From assembly GCF_900230215.1 (NCBI RefSeq), contig NZ_LT907982.1, forward strand, positions 434,001-498,000: 64,000 bases of DNA. The letters run 5' to 3'. The DNA comes from Jatrophihabitans sp. GAS493. GTDB lineage: Bacteria > Actinomycetota > Actinomycetes > Mycobacteriales > Jatrophihabitantaceae. The notes beneath the pieces are model-generated. The model saw only the letters and a program-made list of their open reading frames with translations. It did no database searches and was not told the origin of the DNA. Shown here in pieces: positions 8,378-16,460 of this stretch. The translations under genes and the position numbers were made by a program. Each line of letters starts with the position of its first letter. Position 1 is the first letter of the stretch.

Positions 8378-9253
8378 ATGGAGACCCTCCGCCGTCAGCT
8401 GTCGGGCCGACGCGCCGGGCGGCGCGCGGGCCCACACACGGCTCGGCGCGGTACGGCGCGGCGCAGCACTGCCCCGCCGCTGCCGCTGGGGATCGGCGCC
8501 GCGATCGCGCTGCTCTTCCTGCTGCTGCCGCTGGTTGCGATCCTCATCCGGGCGCCGTGGTCGTCACTGACCACGCTCTGGCGCAGCAGCGATGTACTCA
8601 CCGCTCTGCGCCTCTCGCTGATCTGCGCCACCGCGGCCACCGGCATCTCGCTACTGCTCGGCGTGCCGCTGGCCTGGGTGCTGGCCCGGGTGCGATTTCC
8701 GGGGATCCGGCTGGTGCGCGCGCTGGTGCTGCTACCGCTGATCCTGCCGCCGGTGGTCGGCGGGGTGGCGCTGCTCTACGGGTTCGGACGAAACGGTGTC
8801 TTCGGCCGCTACCTCGACCAGTGGTTCGGGGTAACTCTGCCCTTCACCACGGCCGGCGTGATCGTCGCCGAGACGTTCGTGGCGATGCCGTTCCTGGTCG
8901 TCGCGGTGGAGGGGGCGCTGCGCTCGGCCGACGTCGGGCTGGAGGAGGCCGCGGCCACCCTCGGCGCCTCCCGGATGCGGATCTTCCGCACCGTGACGCT
9001 GCCGTTGATCGCGCCGTCGCTGCTGGCCGGGTCGGTGCTCTGCTGGGCTCGGGCCCTCGGCGAGTTCGGCGCGACCATCACCTTCGCCGGCAACTACCCC
9101 GGCACCACCCAGACGATGCCGCTGGCCGTCTACAACGCGTTGGAGTCTGACCCGGAGGCGGCGATCGCGATCAGCCTGGTGCTGCTGGCGGTGGCCGTGG
9201 CCGTGCTGGTGGCTCTGCGCGAACGCTGGCTGCATCCGGGGCTCACCTCATGA
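8378..9253 (+). CDS. modB: Molybdate ABC transporter permease ModB
   Basis: A 291-residue inner-membrane permease with an Arg-rich cytoplasmic start of about 35 residues, then five or six helices. The EAA loop reads EAAATLGASRMRIFRTVTLP, followed by the typical ALGEFGATITFAGN segment of ModB. Its stop overlaps the modC start (ATGA). The ATG has no clear ribosome site. A TAGCCT hexamer seven bases upstream overlaps the modA stop and might act as an internal promoter, but coupling to modA is the simpler reading. Confidence 0.93.
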   Translation: METLRRQLSGRRAGRRAGPHTARRGTARRSTAPPLPLGIGAAIALLFLLLPLVAILIRAPWSSLTTLWRSSDVLTALRLSLICATAATGISLLLGVPLAWVLARVRFPGIRLVRALVLLPLILPPVVGGVALLYGFGRNGVFGRYLDQWFGVTLPFTTAGVIVAETFVAMPFLVVAVEGALRSADVGLEEAAATLGASRMRIFRTVTLPLIAPSLLAGSVLCWARALGEFGATITFAGNYPGTTQTMPLAVYNALESDPEAAIAISLVLLAVAVAVLVALRERWLHPGLTS

Positions 9254-10344
9254 GCCTGCGGGCGGAGGTGGTCGTGCGTCGCGGACCGTTCGAGCTCGAC
9301 GTCGAACTCTCAATAGAAGACGGGGAGATCCTGGCCGTGCTCGGTCCGAACGGCGCCGGGAAGACGACCCTGCTCCGCGCGCTGGCTGGTCTGGAGCCGC
9401 TACAGGCCGGGCGGATCGTCGTCGGCGCGAGCACCTACGCCGGGCCCGGCCCGGCCGACGAACGGGTCGATCTCGCGCCGGAGGATCGGCGAATAGCCTA
9501 CGTTTTCCAGGACTATCGCCTCTTTCCACACCTCAATGCCCGCGACAACGTTGCCTACGGGGCGCGCTCACGGGGTGCCTCCCGGCCGCAGGCCCGCGCC
9601 GATGCCGACGGTTGGCTGCAGCGCCTGGGGATCGCTGAGGTCGCCGGCAACCGGCCGGCGAAGCTCTCCGGCGGTCAGGCACAGCGGGTGGCGCTGGCTC
9701 GGGCCCTGGCCACCGATCCCGCCCTGGTGCTACTCGACGAGCCGCTGGCCGCCCTCGATGCCCGCACCCGGGGCGAGGTGCGGGCGCTGCTCAAGTCGCA
9801 GCTACGGGCAGTCGGTGCGCCCACCGTGCTGGTGACCCACGAAGCTTTGGAGGCGATGGTGCTGGCCGATCGGCTGCTGGTGCTGGAGAACGGGCGGGTG
9901 GTTCAGCAGGGCACGCCGAGCGAGGTGGCGCGCCGCCCGGCTACCGCCTACGTCGCCAAGTTGATGGGGCTCAACCTCTACGCCGGCACCCGCTCGCCGC
10001 TCGGGCAGATCACGGTGGACGGCGGCGGCACATTCATCTGCGCCGAGGCGGGTCCCAACTCCAGTGCCGCGTCGAGCGGGCGGGTGCTGGTCGCGCTTCG
10101 TCCCAGTGCGATCACCGTGCACGCGGGGCAGCCGGTCAACGCCAGCCCGCGAAACGTCTGGCCGGCCCGGATCGGTGGCCTCGAACTGCTCGGCGACCGG
10201 GTGCGGCTGGAGACCTTCGGGTCCCCGAACGCGCTGGTCGACATCACCAGCGACGCGGTGGCCGAACTCGATGTGGCGCCCGGGCGGCAGGTCTGGCTCT
10301 CGGTGAAGGCGACGGAACTGGACGTCTACCCCGAGGCCGGCTGA
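9250..10344 (+). CDS. modC: Molybdate ABC transporter ATP-binding protein ModC
   Basis: A 364-residue ATPase. Walker A GPNGAGKTT lies near residues 33-41, then VFQDYRLFPHL in the Q-loop region, signature LSGGQAQR and Walker B LVLLDEPLAALD. The C-terminal 100 residues form the TOBE/Mop regulatory domain seen in ModC, where molybdate binding inhibits transport. The start overlaps modB by four bases. This is the last gene of the operon; the next gene starts 71 bases later. Confidence 0.94.
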   Translation: MSLRAEVVVRRGPFELDVELSIEDGEILAVLGPNGAGKTTLLRALAGLEPLQAGRIVVGASTYAGPGPADERVDLAPEDRRIAYVFQDYRLFPHLNARDNVAYGARSRGASRPQARADADGWLQRLGIAEVAGNRPAKLSGGQAQRVALARALATDPALVLLDEPLAALDARTRGEVRALLKSQLRAVGAPTVLVTHEALEAMVLADRLLVLENGRVVQQGTPSEVARRPATAYVAKLMGLNLYAGTRSPLGQITVDGGGTFICAEAGPNSSAASSGRVLVALRPSAITVHAGQPVNASPRNVWPARIGGLELLGDRVRLETFGSPNALVDITSDAVAELDVAPGRQVWLSVKATELDVYPEAG

Positions 10345-10415
10345 GGCCTGCGACGGCGAACCTCCACCCTTTTCTGCTCTGTGGGTCACAGCGCGGAGCA
10401 GGCCCGACGGGGATC

Positions 10416-11645
10416 ATGGTTTCAGTGACCGCAGTGCCCACCCGACACAGCCAGCTAGCCTCACCGGGGCTGCGGGTCGGTGACCCTGGCTTCCGCCGGA
10501 TCGTGGTGGCCCTCTTCGTCGCCGGGGTCGCCACCTTCGCGTTGCTCTACGCGCCGCAGCCGCTCCTCCCGCTGCTGGCGGCCGACTTCGACGTCACCCC
10601 GGCCGCCGCCACCCTCACCCTCTCGCTCAGCACGCTGGCCCTCGGGATCAGCATGATCGCGGCGGCGGCCATCTCCGACCGGACCGGGCGGACCAAGTTG
10701 ATGTTCGGATCACTGCTGAGCGCGTCGGCGATCGGGCTGGCCACCGCGGCCGCGCCGACGTGGGACACCCTGCTGGCGCTGCGACTGCTGGAGGGGGTCG
10801 CGCTGGCCGGGTTGCCGGCGGTGGCGATGGCCTACCTGCGCGATGAGATCCACCCGGAGGCGCACGCCCGGGCGACCGGGCTGTACATCGGCGGGACCGC
10901 ACTGGGTGGCATGCTCGGACGAATTCTCTCCGGCCTGCTGGCCGACCTCGGTGGCTGGCGGCTGGCCACGGCTGGGATCGGGCTGCTCGGACTGGCCTGC
11001 GCCGTGACGGTGATCGCCCTGCTGCCACCGTCGCAGAACTTCGTCCCGCAGGCCGGGTGGAGCGCCGGCCAGTTGGGGGTGCTGCTGAGCGCGCCGATGC
11101 TCCCGCTGTATGCCGTCGGCGGGTTGATGATGGGCAGCTTCGTCGCCGTCTACAACGCCATGTCCTTCCGCCTGGCCGCCGCTCCCTACCTGCTCTCGGC
11201 GGGCGTGGCCGGGCTCGTCTTCTTCGTCTATCCGATCGGCAGCATCGGTTCGGCCCTCGCCGGCCGGGTCGCCGATCGGGTCGGCCGGGCCCAGGTGGTG
11301 CTGGCCGGGATCGGTATCACTGCGCTCGGCGTGCTGCTCACCGTCGAGTCGAGCCTGGTCTGGGTGGTGATCGGATTGGGCGTGATGACCGGCGGGTTCT
11401 TCGCCGCCCACGGGGTGGCCAGCGGCTGGGTGACGGCGCGGGCCCATCGGATCGGAGCGCCGGTCGGGATGGCGGCCTCGCTGTACCTCTTCTCCTACTA
11501 CCTGGGCTCCTCGATCTTCGGCTCACTGGCCGGCGCGCGGTGGGCGGCCCAGGGCTGGTCAGGGGTGGTGGTGATGTCACTGCTGCTCATCGCGGCGAGT
11601 GCCGGCCTCGCGCTGGTGGCCGGTCGGCACTCACCGGCCAGCTAG
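10416..11645 (+). CDS. MFS transporter (YnfM/AraJ-like exporter)
   Basis: A 409-residue major-facilitator protein with 12 predicted helices and the motif-A loop SDRTGRTKLMFGS between helices 2 and 3. A repeat of it (GRVADRVGRAQVV) occurs in the second half. Features resemble the YnfM/AraJ group of drug or sugar exporters, but the substrate cannot be read from sequence. The ATG at 10416 has GGGGA just upstream; a GTG at 10425 has better spacing. The stop codon TAG shares the tetranucleotide CTAG with the stop of the convergent ligase. Confidence 0.85.
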   Translation: MVSVTAVPTRHSQLASPGLRVGDPGFRRIVVALFVAGVATFALLYAPQPLLPLLAADFDVTPAAATLTLSLSTLALGISMIAAAAISDRTGRTKLMFGSLLSASAIGLATAAAPTWDTLLALRLLEGVALAGLPAVAMAYLRDEIHPEAHARATGLYIGGTALGGMLGRILSGLLADLGGWRLATAGIGLLGLACAVTVIALLPPSQNFVPQAGWSAGQLGVLLSAPMLPLYAVGGLMMGSFVAVYNAMSFRLAAAPYLLSAGVAGLVFFVYPIGSIGSALAGRVADRVGRAQVVLAGIGITALGVLLTVESSLVWVVIGLGVMTGGFFAAHGVASGWVTARAHRIGAPVGMAASLYLFSYYLGSSIFGSLAGARWAAQGWSGVVVMSLLLIAASAGLALVAGRHSPAS

Positions 11646-13228
11646 CTGGAGACCGAGTGTTTTGCTCGTAGTTCTCCCTTGAGCACCTTGCCGCTGGCGT
11701 TGCGGGGTAGCTGGTCGACCAGCACCACGTCGCGGGGTCGTTTGTAGCGGGCCAGCTTCCCACCGCACCAGAGATCGAGGTCGGCGGTGGTCATGGCGCC
11801 AGTGGCGACGACGATCGCGATCGGCACCTCACCCCAGCGTTGGTCCGGACGCCCGATGATCGCCACGTCGTCCACCAGCGGGTGGCTGGCGATGATGTCC
11901 TCCACCTCGGCGCAGTAGATGTTCTCCCCGCCCGAGATGAGCATGTCCTTCTTGCGATCGACGACGTAGACGAAGCCCTCCTCGTCGCGGCGCACCAGGT
12001 CTCCGGAGTGGAACCAGCCGCCGTGGAAGGACTCGGCCGTCGCCACCGGATTGCGCCAGTAGCCGGCCATCAGGGTGGGGCCTCGGTAGACGATCTCCCC
12101 GACCTCGCCGGTGGGCACGTCGTTCATCTCGTCGTCCACCACCCGGATCGAGAGGGTGGAGATGGGCTTGCCGACCGAGCCGATCTTGCGGATCGCGTCG
12201 GCCCCGTCCAGGACGCAGGTCACCGGCGACATCTCGGTCTGCCCGAAGAGGGCGACGTTCTCGGCGTCCGGGAAGACCTCGGCCATCCGCTGCAGCAGCG
12301 CCGTGGTGGCCGGCGCCGCGCCCCAGGACATCGTGCGGATGCGCAGCTTGCGGGAGGTGATGTCAGGCAGCGCGCAGACGGCCTGCCACTGGGTGGGCAC
12401 CAGGAAGACGCTGGTGACCCCCTCGCTCTCCAACGCATCGACCAGCACTACCGGGTCGAAGTTGCCGCTGGGCATCAGCACCGTCGGCGCGCCGGCCAGC
12501 AGGCTCGGCCCGAAGAGCCCGATGCCGGCGATGTGGAAGAGCGGTGCCGCGCAGATGTTCAGGTCGTCGTCGTGGATGAGCCCCAGCGATCGCACCAGGG
12601 TGATCGTCTGCATCTGCATGTTGAGGTGGGTGAGGACCGCTCCCTTCGGGCGGCCGGTCGTGCCGGAGGTGTACAGCAGCAGGGACGGCGAGTCATCGGG
12701 GACGTCGACCAGCGGGTGCGGCGGTGGGTTCGCCGCTATCTCCTCGTCGAGGCTGGGCAGGTGAACCCCGGACGGGACGTCGCCGACGATGAGGGTGGCC
12801 GGCGGCGCGGCCAGGTTGGCGGTGGCGGCGATCGCCACCGAGGCCAGCGACGAGTCGACGGCCAGCACGGCCGGTTCGCAGTCACTGAGGATGAACTCGA
12901 TCTCGGTCGCGGTGAGGCGGAAGTTGACCGGCACCGCCATCGCCCCGAGGGTATGCGCGGCGAAGACAATCTCCAGGAATTCAGGGCGATTCAGCATCAG
13001 GATGGCCACCCGCGAACCCGGCATGACGCCGTTGCGGGCGAGCACGTCGGCGGTGCGTTCCACTCGTTCGTGCAACCGCCGCCAGGTGATGTCGGCACCG
13101 AGGAAGCGCAGCGCCACGCCGTCTGGATTCTGGTGGGCGTGCCGGGCGATCTGGTTGGGCCAGTTGTTTCGCCTGGCAATCATGGGCTGTTCGGTCGCGT
13201 TGAGCTGTCCAACACCGATGTCGGTCAT
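11642..13228 (-). CDS. Fatty-acid/acyl-CoA ligase (FadD-like, ANL superfamily)
   Basis: A 528-residue AMP-forming ligase that activates a carboxylic acid to the acyl-adenylate and then the CoA thioester. Motifs in order: P-loop YTSGTTGRPKGA, the adenine-site segment SWGAAPATTALLQ, FGQTEMSP, YRGPTLMAGYWRN, HSGDLVRRDEEGFVYVVDRKKDMI (hinge aspartate) and the C-terminal LPRNASGKVLKGELR with the catalytic lysine. The start is uncertain: ATG 13228 or ATG 13183, neither with a good ribosome site. Two long inverted repeats lie upstream (13269-13374). The substrate is unknown. Confidence 0.88.
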   Translation of the reverse strand: MTDIGVGQLNATEQPMIARRNNWPNQIARHAHQNPDGVALRFLGADITWRRLHERVERTADVLARNGVMPGSRVAILMLNRPEFLEIVFAAHTLGAMAVPVNFRLTATEIEFILSDCEPAVLAVDSSLASVAIAATANLAAPPATLIVGDVPSGVHLPSLDEEIAANPPPHPLVDVPDDSPSLLLYTSGTTGRPKGAVLTHLNMQMQTITLVRSLGLIHDDDLNICAAPLFHIAGIGLFGPSLLAGAPTVLMPSGNFDPVVLVDALESEGVTSVFLVPTQWQAVCALPDITSRKLRIRTMSWGAAPATTALLQRMAEVFPDAENVALFGQTEMSPVTCVLDGADAIRKIGSVGKPISTLSIRVVDDEMNDVPTGEVGEIVYRGPTLMAGYWRNPVATAESFHGGWFHSGDLVRRDEEGFVYVVDRKKDMLISGGENIYCAEVEDIIASHPLVDDVAIIGRPDQRWGEVPIAIVVATGAMTTADLDLWCGGKLARYKRPRDVVLVDQLPRNASGKVLKGELRAKHSVSS

Positions 13229-13268
13229 GGGGAGATACTTGCACCGAAGTGGAACCGGCACCAGAGAC

Positions 13269-13326
13269 GACCGGATCCGGTCGGATCAGTACGAACCCCA
13301 GCGGTGTGTGGCACTGATCCGACCGG
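13269..13326. repeat. Inverted repeats upstream of the FadD-like gene
   Basis: CCGGTCGGATCAGT (13277-13290) is repeated perfectly in inverse orientation at 13313-13326, with 22 bases between. The left arm overlaps a second perfect palindrome, GACCGGATCCGGTC (13269-13282). The group lies 40-100 bases upstream of the ligase start. It could be a repressor operator of the kind used for fatty-acid genes, or an mRNA leader hairpin. Confidence 0.55.
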
Positions 13327-13336
13327 ACGTCGGGTG

Positions 13337-13374
13337 GCGATCGCGGTCTGACGAACCCGCGAGACCGCGATCGC
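13337..13374 (-). terminator. Long hairpin between TerC and FadD-like genes
   Basis: GCGATCGCGGTCT (13337-13349) pairs perfectly with 13362-13374 around a 12-base loop. No T-run follows on the minus strand. It lies about 100 bases downstream of the terC stop and could end that transcript in the T-less manner common in high-GC genomes. Confidence 0.45.
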
Positions 13375-13475
13375 AATAATTCCAGCAAATACAAGCTCTC
13401 TACTGCCTCTTTGCACCAGCTACGGTACTCGGAACACCACCCCCGCTACCGCGCGTAAGCGCGACACGCCGCAGA

Positions 13476-14498
13476 TCAATCCATATCCACAGGCGTGCGT
13501 CCGGCGAGTTGAGGAGTCAGCTCGCCGCCGCCGACCGCCGGCTCCGGCTCGGGCTCTGGCTCGGATGATTGCGGATGGCGCAGGCTGCCGACGACGGCGA
13601 TCGTGAGGGCAGCGACGATGACGCCGAGGCTGACCAGCGTCGGGATCTCCGGGATGGAGGTGCTGATCGTCTTGTGGGCCGCCTGCAGGAAGAGTTTGGC
13701 TCCGATGAAGGCCAGGATGAAGGCCAGCGCCTTATCCAGCAGGTAGAACTTCTCGAGCATTCCGGCCAGCAGGAAGTACAGCGCCCGCAGCCCCAGGATC
13801 GCGAATGCGTTGCTGGTGTAGACGATGAAGGCACTGTCGCTGACGGCCAGCACGGCCGGCACGCTGTCGACGGCGAAGATCAGATCGGCCGCCTCGACGG
13901 CGACGACGACCGCGAGCAGCGGAGTGCCGATGCGCTTGCCGGCCTCGACGAAGAAGAACTTGGCCCCGTGGTACTCGTCGCTGATCGGGATGACCCGCCG
14001 CAGCAGCCGGACCGCGACGCTCTTACCCGGATCGACCGCATCGTCCTCGCCACCGCGGATGAGCTTGAACGCGCTCCAGAGCAGGATGGCGCCGAAGACG
14101 AAGAGGATGGCGGTGAACTGGCTGACCACCGCGACCCCGGCGCCGAGGAAGATGCCACGGAAGACGAGCGCGCCGATGACGCCGAAGAAGAGGACGCGGT
14201 GCTGGAACTCGCGGGGCACCTTGAAGTAGCCGAAGATCAGCGCGAAGACGAAGAGATTGTCGACCGACAGGCTCTTCTCAAGCAGGTAGGCGGTGGTGAA
14301 GTCGACGGCGGGCCCGGCCCCGAGGGTGAGGCCGACGACGAGGGCGAAGATCATCGAGACGCCGACCCAGATGGCGCTCCAGATCGCGGCCTCCTTGAAC
14401 TTGATCGTGTGCGCCCCGCGATGGGCGAGCAGGTCGATCGCGAGCATGACTACGACAACTGCGGCGAATGCCACCCAGGCCCAGAGCGGGACGCTCAT
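13476..14498 (-). CDS. TerC family integral membrane protein
   Basis: A 340-residue membrane protein with about nine helices and the TerC signature LLEKSLSVDNLFVFALIF, whose acidic residues are thought to bind metal. VDSVPAVLAVS carries the second conserved acidic site. TerC/Alx proteins are linked to tellurite resistance and, in Alx/MntP-type members, manganese export. The ATG at 14498 is preceded by an excellent AGGAGGAGCT ribosome site, so longer upstream frames are rejected. The C-terminal 40 residues are Pro/Glu-rich and cytoplasmic. I could not find a yybP-ykoY manganese riboswitch upstream. Confidence 0.9.
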   Translation of the reverse strand: MSVPLWAWVAFAAVVVVMLAIDLLAHRGAHTIKFKEAAIWSAIWVGVSMIFALVVGLTLGAGPAVDFTTAYLLEKSLSVDNLFVFALIFGYFKVPREFQHRVLFFGVIGALVFRGIFLGAGVAVVSQFTAILFVFGAILLWSAFKLIRGGEDDAVDPGKSVAVRLLRRVIPISDEYHGAKFFFVEAGKRIGTPLLAVVVAVEAADLIFAVDSVPAVLAVSDSAFIVYTSNAFAILGLRALYFLLAGMLEKFYLLDKALAFILAFIGAKLFLQAAHKTISTSIPEIPTLVSLGVIVAALTIAVVGSLRHPQSSEPEPEPEPAVGGGELTPQLAGRTPVDMD

Positions 14499-14600
14499 AG
14501 CTCCTCCTACTGATCTTGGGTCGATATGGTCCGACCCGCTGTCTCCATTCTGATGTGGCGATACTGGCCCGGCCAGGGCGATTCTGGACGTTGTCGGGGG

Positions 14601-14623
14601 GTTAAAACTGCCGGATACCGGCA
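14601..14623 (-). terminator. Intrinsic terminator downstream of the PucR-type gene
   Basis: TGCCGG-ATA-CCGGCA (14609-14623) is followed on the minus strand by GTTTTAA. This fits a rho-independent terminator about 100 bases beyond the PucR stop and upstream of terC. Confidence 0.55.
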
Positions 14624-14725
14624 ATCTGAGCCGGCGGGCTGCGCTCGCTGCTCTGTCCCGGGAAGCGTCGATCCGGCGGCAGATTCCGACGTCCGGCGGG
14701 GCAGAGCCGATCAACCCAGAGAGTG

Positions 14726-15886
14726 TCAGGGCAGCGGGGTGGCCGGCCAATCCAGCAGTTGAGCTCCGAGCACCGCGGCCTGCAACGCGAAGCGCTGCGT
14801 CGAACGGGTGGGGTCCTGCCCGGTCAGCTCCCGCACCCGCTCCAGCCGGTAGGTCACCGCCCGCACCGACAGGTGCAGCCGGCGGGCCGTCTGCGCGGAG
14901 TTTCCGCCCTCCTCGAAGTAGGCGGCGAGCGTCTGCAGCAGCGGCTCGGCCCCGCCCCGGGCGCTCTGCAGCGGCTCCAGCAGCGTCAGCACCAGATCCA
15001 CCATCGCGGCCCGATCACGCAGAAGTACCCGAAAAACAAGGAGATCCGCCGCTGGCACGACCTTCGAGCGCAGCCCCAGCCGGGCCGCCAGCTGCAGCGA
15101 TTCACGGGCCTCGTCGAAGGAGTTCAGCACCCCGGCGCCGCCCCGGCCGGGCCGTCCGACACCGATCTGCCACTGATCGAGTTCGACCCCGAGGACACGA
15201 TCGACGCGCTCCAGCACCTCATCCACGGCAGCCTGGTCGGGGACGGCGAAGATGACGACGAGCTGCCCCTCCTTGCTGGCCACCATCGTCCCGGCGTCGC
15301 CCTTCGAGCCCTGCACTGCCCGCTCGACGGCCGACAGCATCCGCGACCCGTCGGTGAAGATCCGCTCCGCTCGCACCAGGGCGACCGCATGCGGGGCGGC
15401 CAGATCCAGCCCGAAACCGCTCGCCCGCTGCAGCAACCCGGCCACGTCGCCCCGTCCGGAGAGCAGGTCGTCGATGAACTCCCGGCGCTGCGCCTCCTGC
15501 TCGCGGACCAGCCCGCGCCGGGCCAGCTGGTACCCCTCAGCCAGTTCGGCGACGGCATCGTCCACGGCGTGCAGCATCACCTCGCCGGCGGTGACGACGG
15601 CAGCCGGGTCGGCAGCGGCATTGGCCACGGCCGGCAGGTGCCGCCACAGCCGCCACCCGGCCGAGAGGTACAGGTCCAGGAGCGCTCGCAGCGCCACGCC
15701 CTGACGGGCGGCCGACTCCCCGACCGGGCGGAAGCGGCTCACTTCGGCCGCGCTCAGCCGGTCGCCGCCGGCCACCGCGGCCGAGACGACCTCGAGGAAG
15801 TCACCCAGCAGCTCGACCGGCAGGCCACCGGCGTCCGCCGCCGCACCGGCGGCGACGTCGCCCAGTACGCGGGGATCGACGCTCAT
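14726..15886 (-). CDS. PucR/CdaR-type transcriptional regulator
   Basis: A 386-residue regulator from the preferred ATG at 15886 (MSVDPRVLGDV). The C-terminal 60 residues form the PucR-type HTH (NSAQTARRLHLSVRAVTYRL), preceded by a GGDEF-like linker domain (about 160-290). Homologues regulate purine, polyketide or amino-acid genes. An in-frame TTG at 16009 would add 41 residues, including a GDRYGDRYGDR repeat that looks like translated tandem-repeat DNA, so I place that repeat in the leader. No strong ribosome site supports either start. Target genes are unknown. Confidence 0.82.
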   Translation of the reverse strand: MSVDPRVLGDVAAGAAADAGGLPVELLGDFLEVVSAAVAGGDRLSAAEVSRFRPVGESAARQGVALRALLDLYLSAGWRLWRHLPAVANAAADPAAVVTAGEVMLHAVDDAVAELAEGYQLARRGLVREQEAQRREFIDDLLSGRGDVAGLLQRASGFGLDLAAPHAVALVRAERIFTDGSRMLSAVERAVQGSKGDAGTMVASKEGQLVVIFAVPDQAAVDEVLERVDRVLGVELDQWQIGVGRPGRGGAGVLNSFDEARESLQLAARLGLRSKVVPAADLLVFRVLLRDRAAMVDLVLTLLEPLQSARGGAEPLLQTLAAYFEEGGNSAQTARRLHLSVRAVTYRLERVRELTGQDPTRSTQRFALQAAVLGAQLLDWPATPLP

Positions 15887-15924
15887 ACCTGGCAACTCGC
15901 TCCCCGGTGGTTGTTGGCGCGTGA

Positions 15925-15972
15925 ATCGGTCCCCATATCGGTCCCCGTATCGGTCGCCGTATGGGTCTCTGT
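15925..15972. repeat. Four 12-bp tandem repeats upstream of the PucR-type gene
   Basis: Consecutive units ATCGGTCCCCAT, ATCGGTCCCCGT, ATCGGTCGCCGT and ATGGGTCTCTGT. They fill the space 39-86 bases upstream of the preferred PucR start. They could be iterated binding sites or simply a slippage repeat. Confidence 0.75.
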
Positions 15973-16058
15973 GCCCCATTCTCGCGTCTGCGCGGCTGGT
16001 TGGCCCCAAATTTCGTACTCGAAGGCATGAATTACCTGGAAATCTGGATTTCAGTCCG

Positions 16059-16370
16059 ATGTTTAGCGCGAGTGAGTGCAGAATCAGTCAGGTGAGCCCA
16101 GACCCCACGACGGACGATGACGCAGCGACGGCTGCCGATGCTCCGGCGACCTATCACCGCGCGGACGCCGCGGGTGCTGGTGTCGAGAGCGAATCTGTGA
16201 AGGCGGAGCGCCGCGAACTGACGGCGACCCGGGCATTTCAGGTGTACAGCGAGCGCGTGACCGCCACGGCCCGAGCGCTGCAGGAGACACCGACCGAAGA
16301 GCTGCATCGCAAGCATGAGGAGGCGGCGCACAACCGGCGCGGCCTTGAGGGTGGGCATACCCTCCGTTAA
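16059..16370 (+). CDS. Small hydrophilic protein of unknown function
   Basis: A 103-residue frame with normal high-GC codon usage. The first 45 residues are Ala/Asp-rich and probably disordered. The second half is a charged helical segment (AERRELTATRAFQVYSERV, then EELHRKHEEAAHNRRGLEGG). I recognise no domain. It starts at ATG 16059 or GTG 16092, neither with a good ribosome site. It lies 90 bases before the PP2C phosphatase gene, so it may share its promoter region. It could still be a chance frame. Confidence 0.4.
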   Translation: MFSASECRISQVSPDPTTDDDAATAADAPATYHRADAAGAGVESESVKAERRELTATRAFQVYSERVTATARALQETPTEELHRKHEEAAHNRRGLEGGHTLR

Positions 16371-16460
16371 GCCCTGATCACGCTGGTTCGTGATCGTCTG
16401 CACATTGCCGACAAGTGACGGCAGGTGACGCTGAGCGCCGCTTTGTGACATGGTGCGTTC

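Noticed and set aside
14499-14725. Possible yybP-ykoY (manganese) riboswitch upstream of the TerC gene
   Set aside because: TerC genes often have one, but I find no conserved GGGGAGTAG-type segment or matching helices on the minus strand here.
14499-14750. 84-residue N-terminal extension of TerC
   Set aside because: It has no membrane or family character, and the ATG at 14498 has a near-consensus AGGAGG site.
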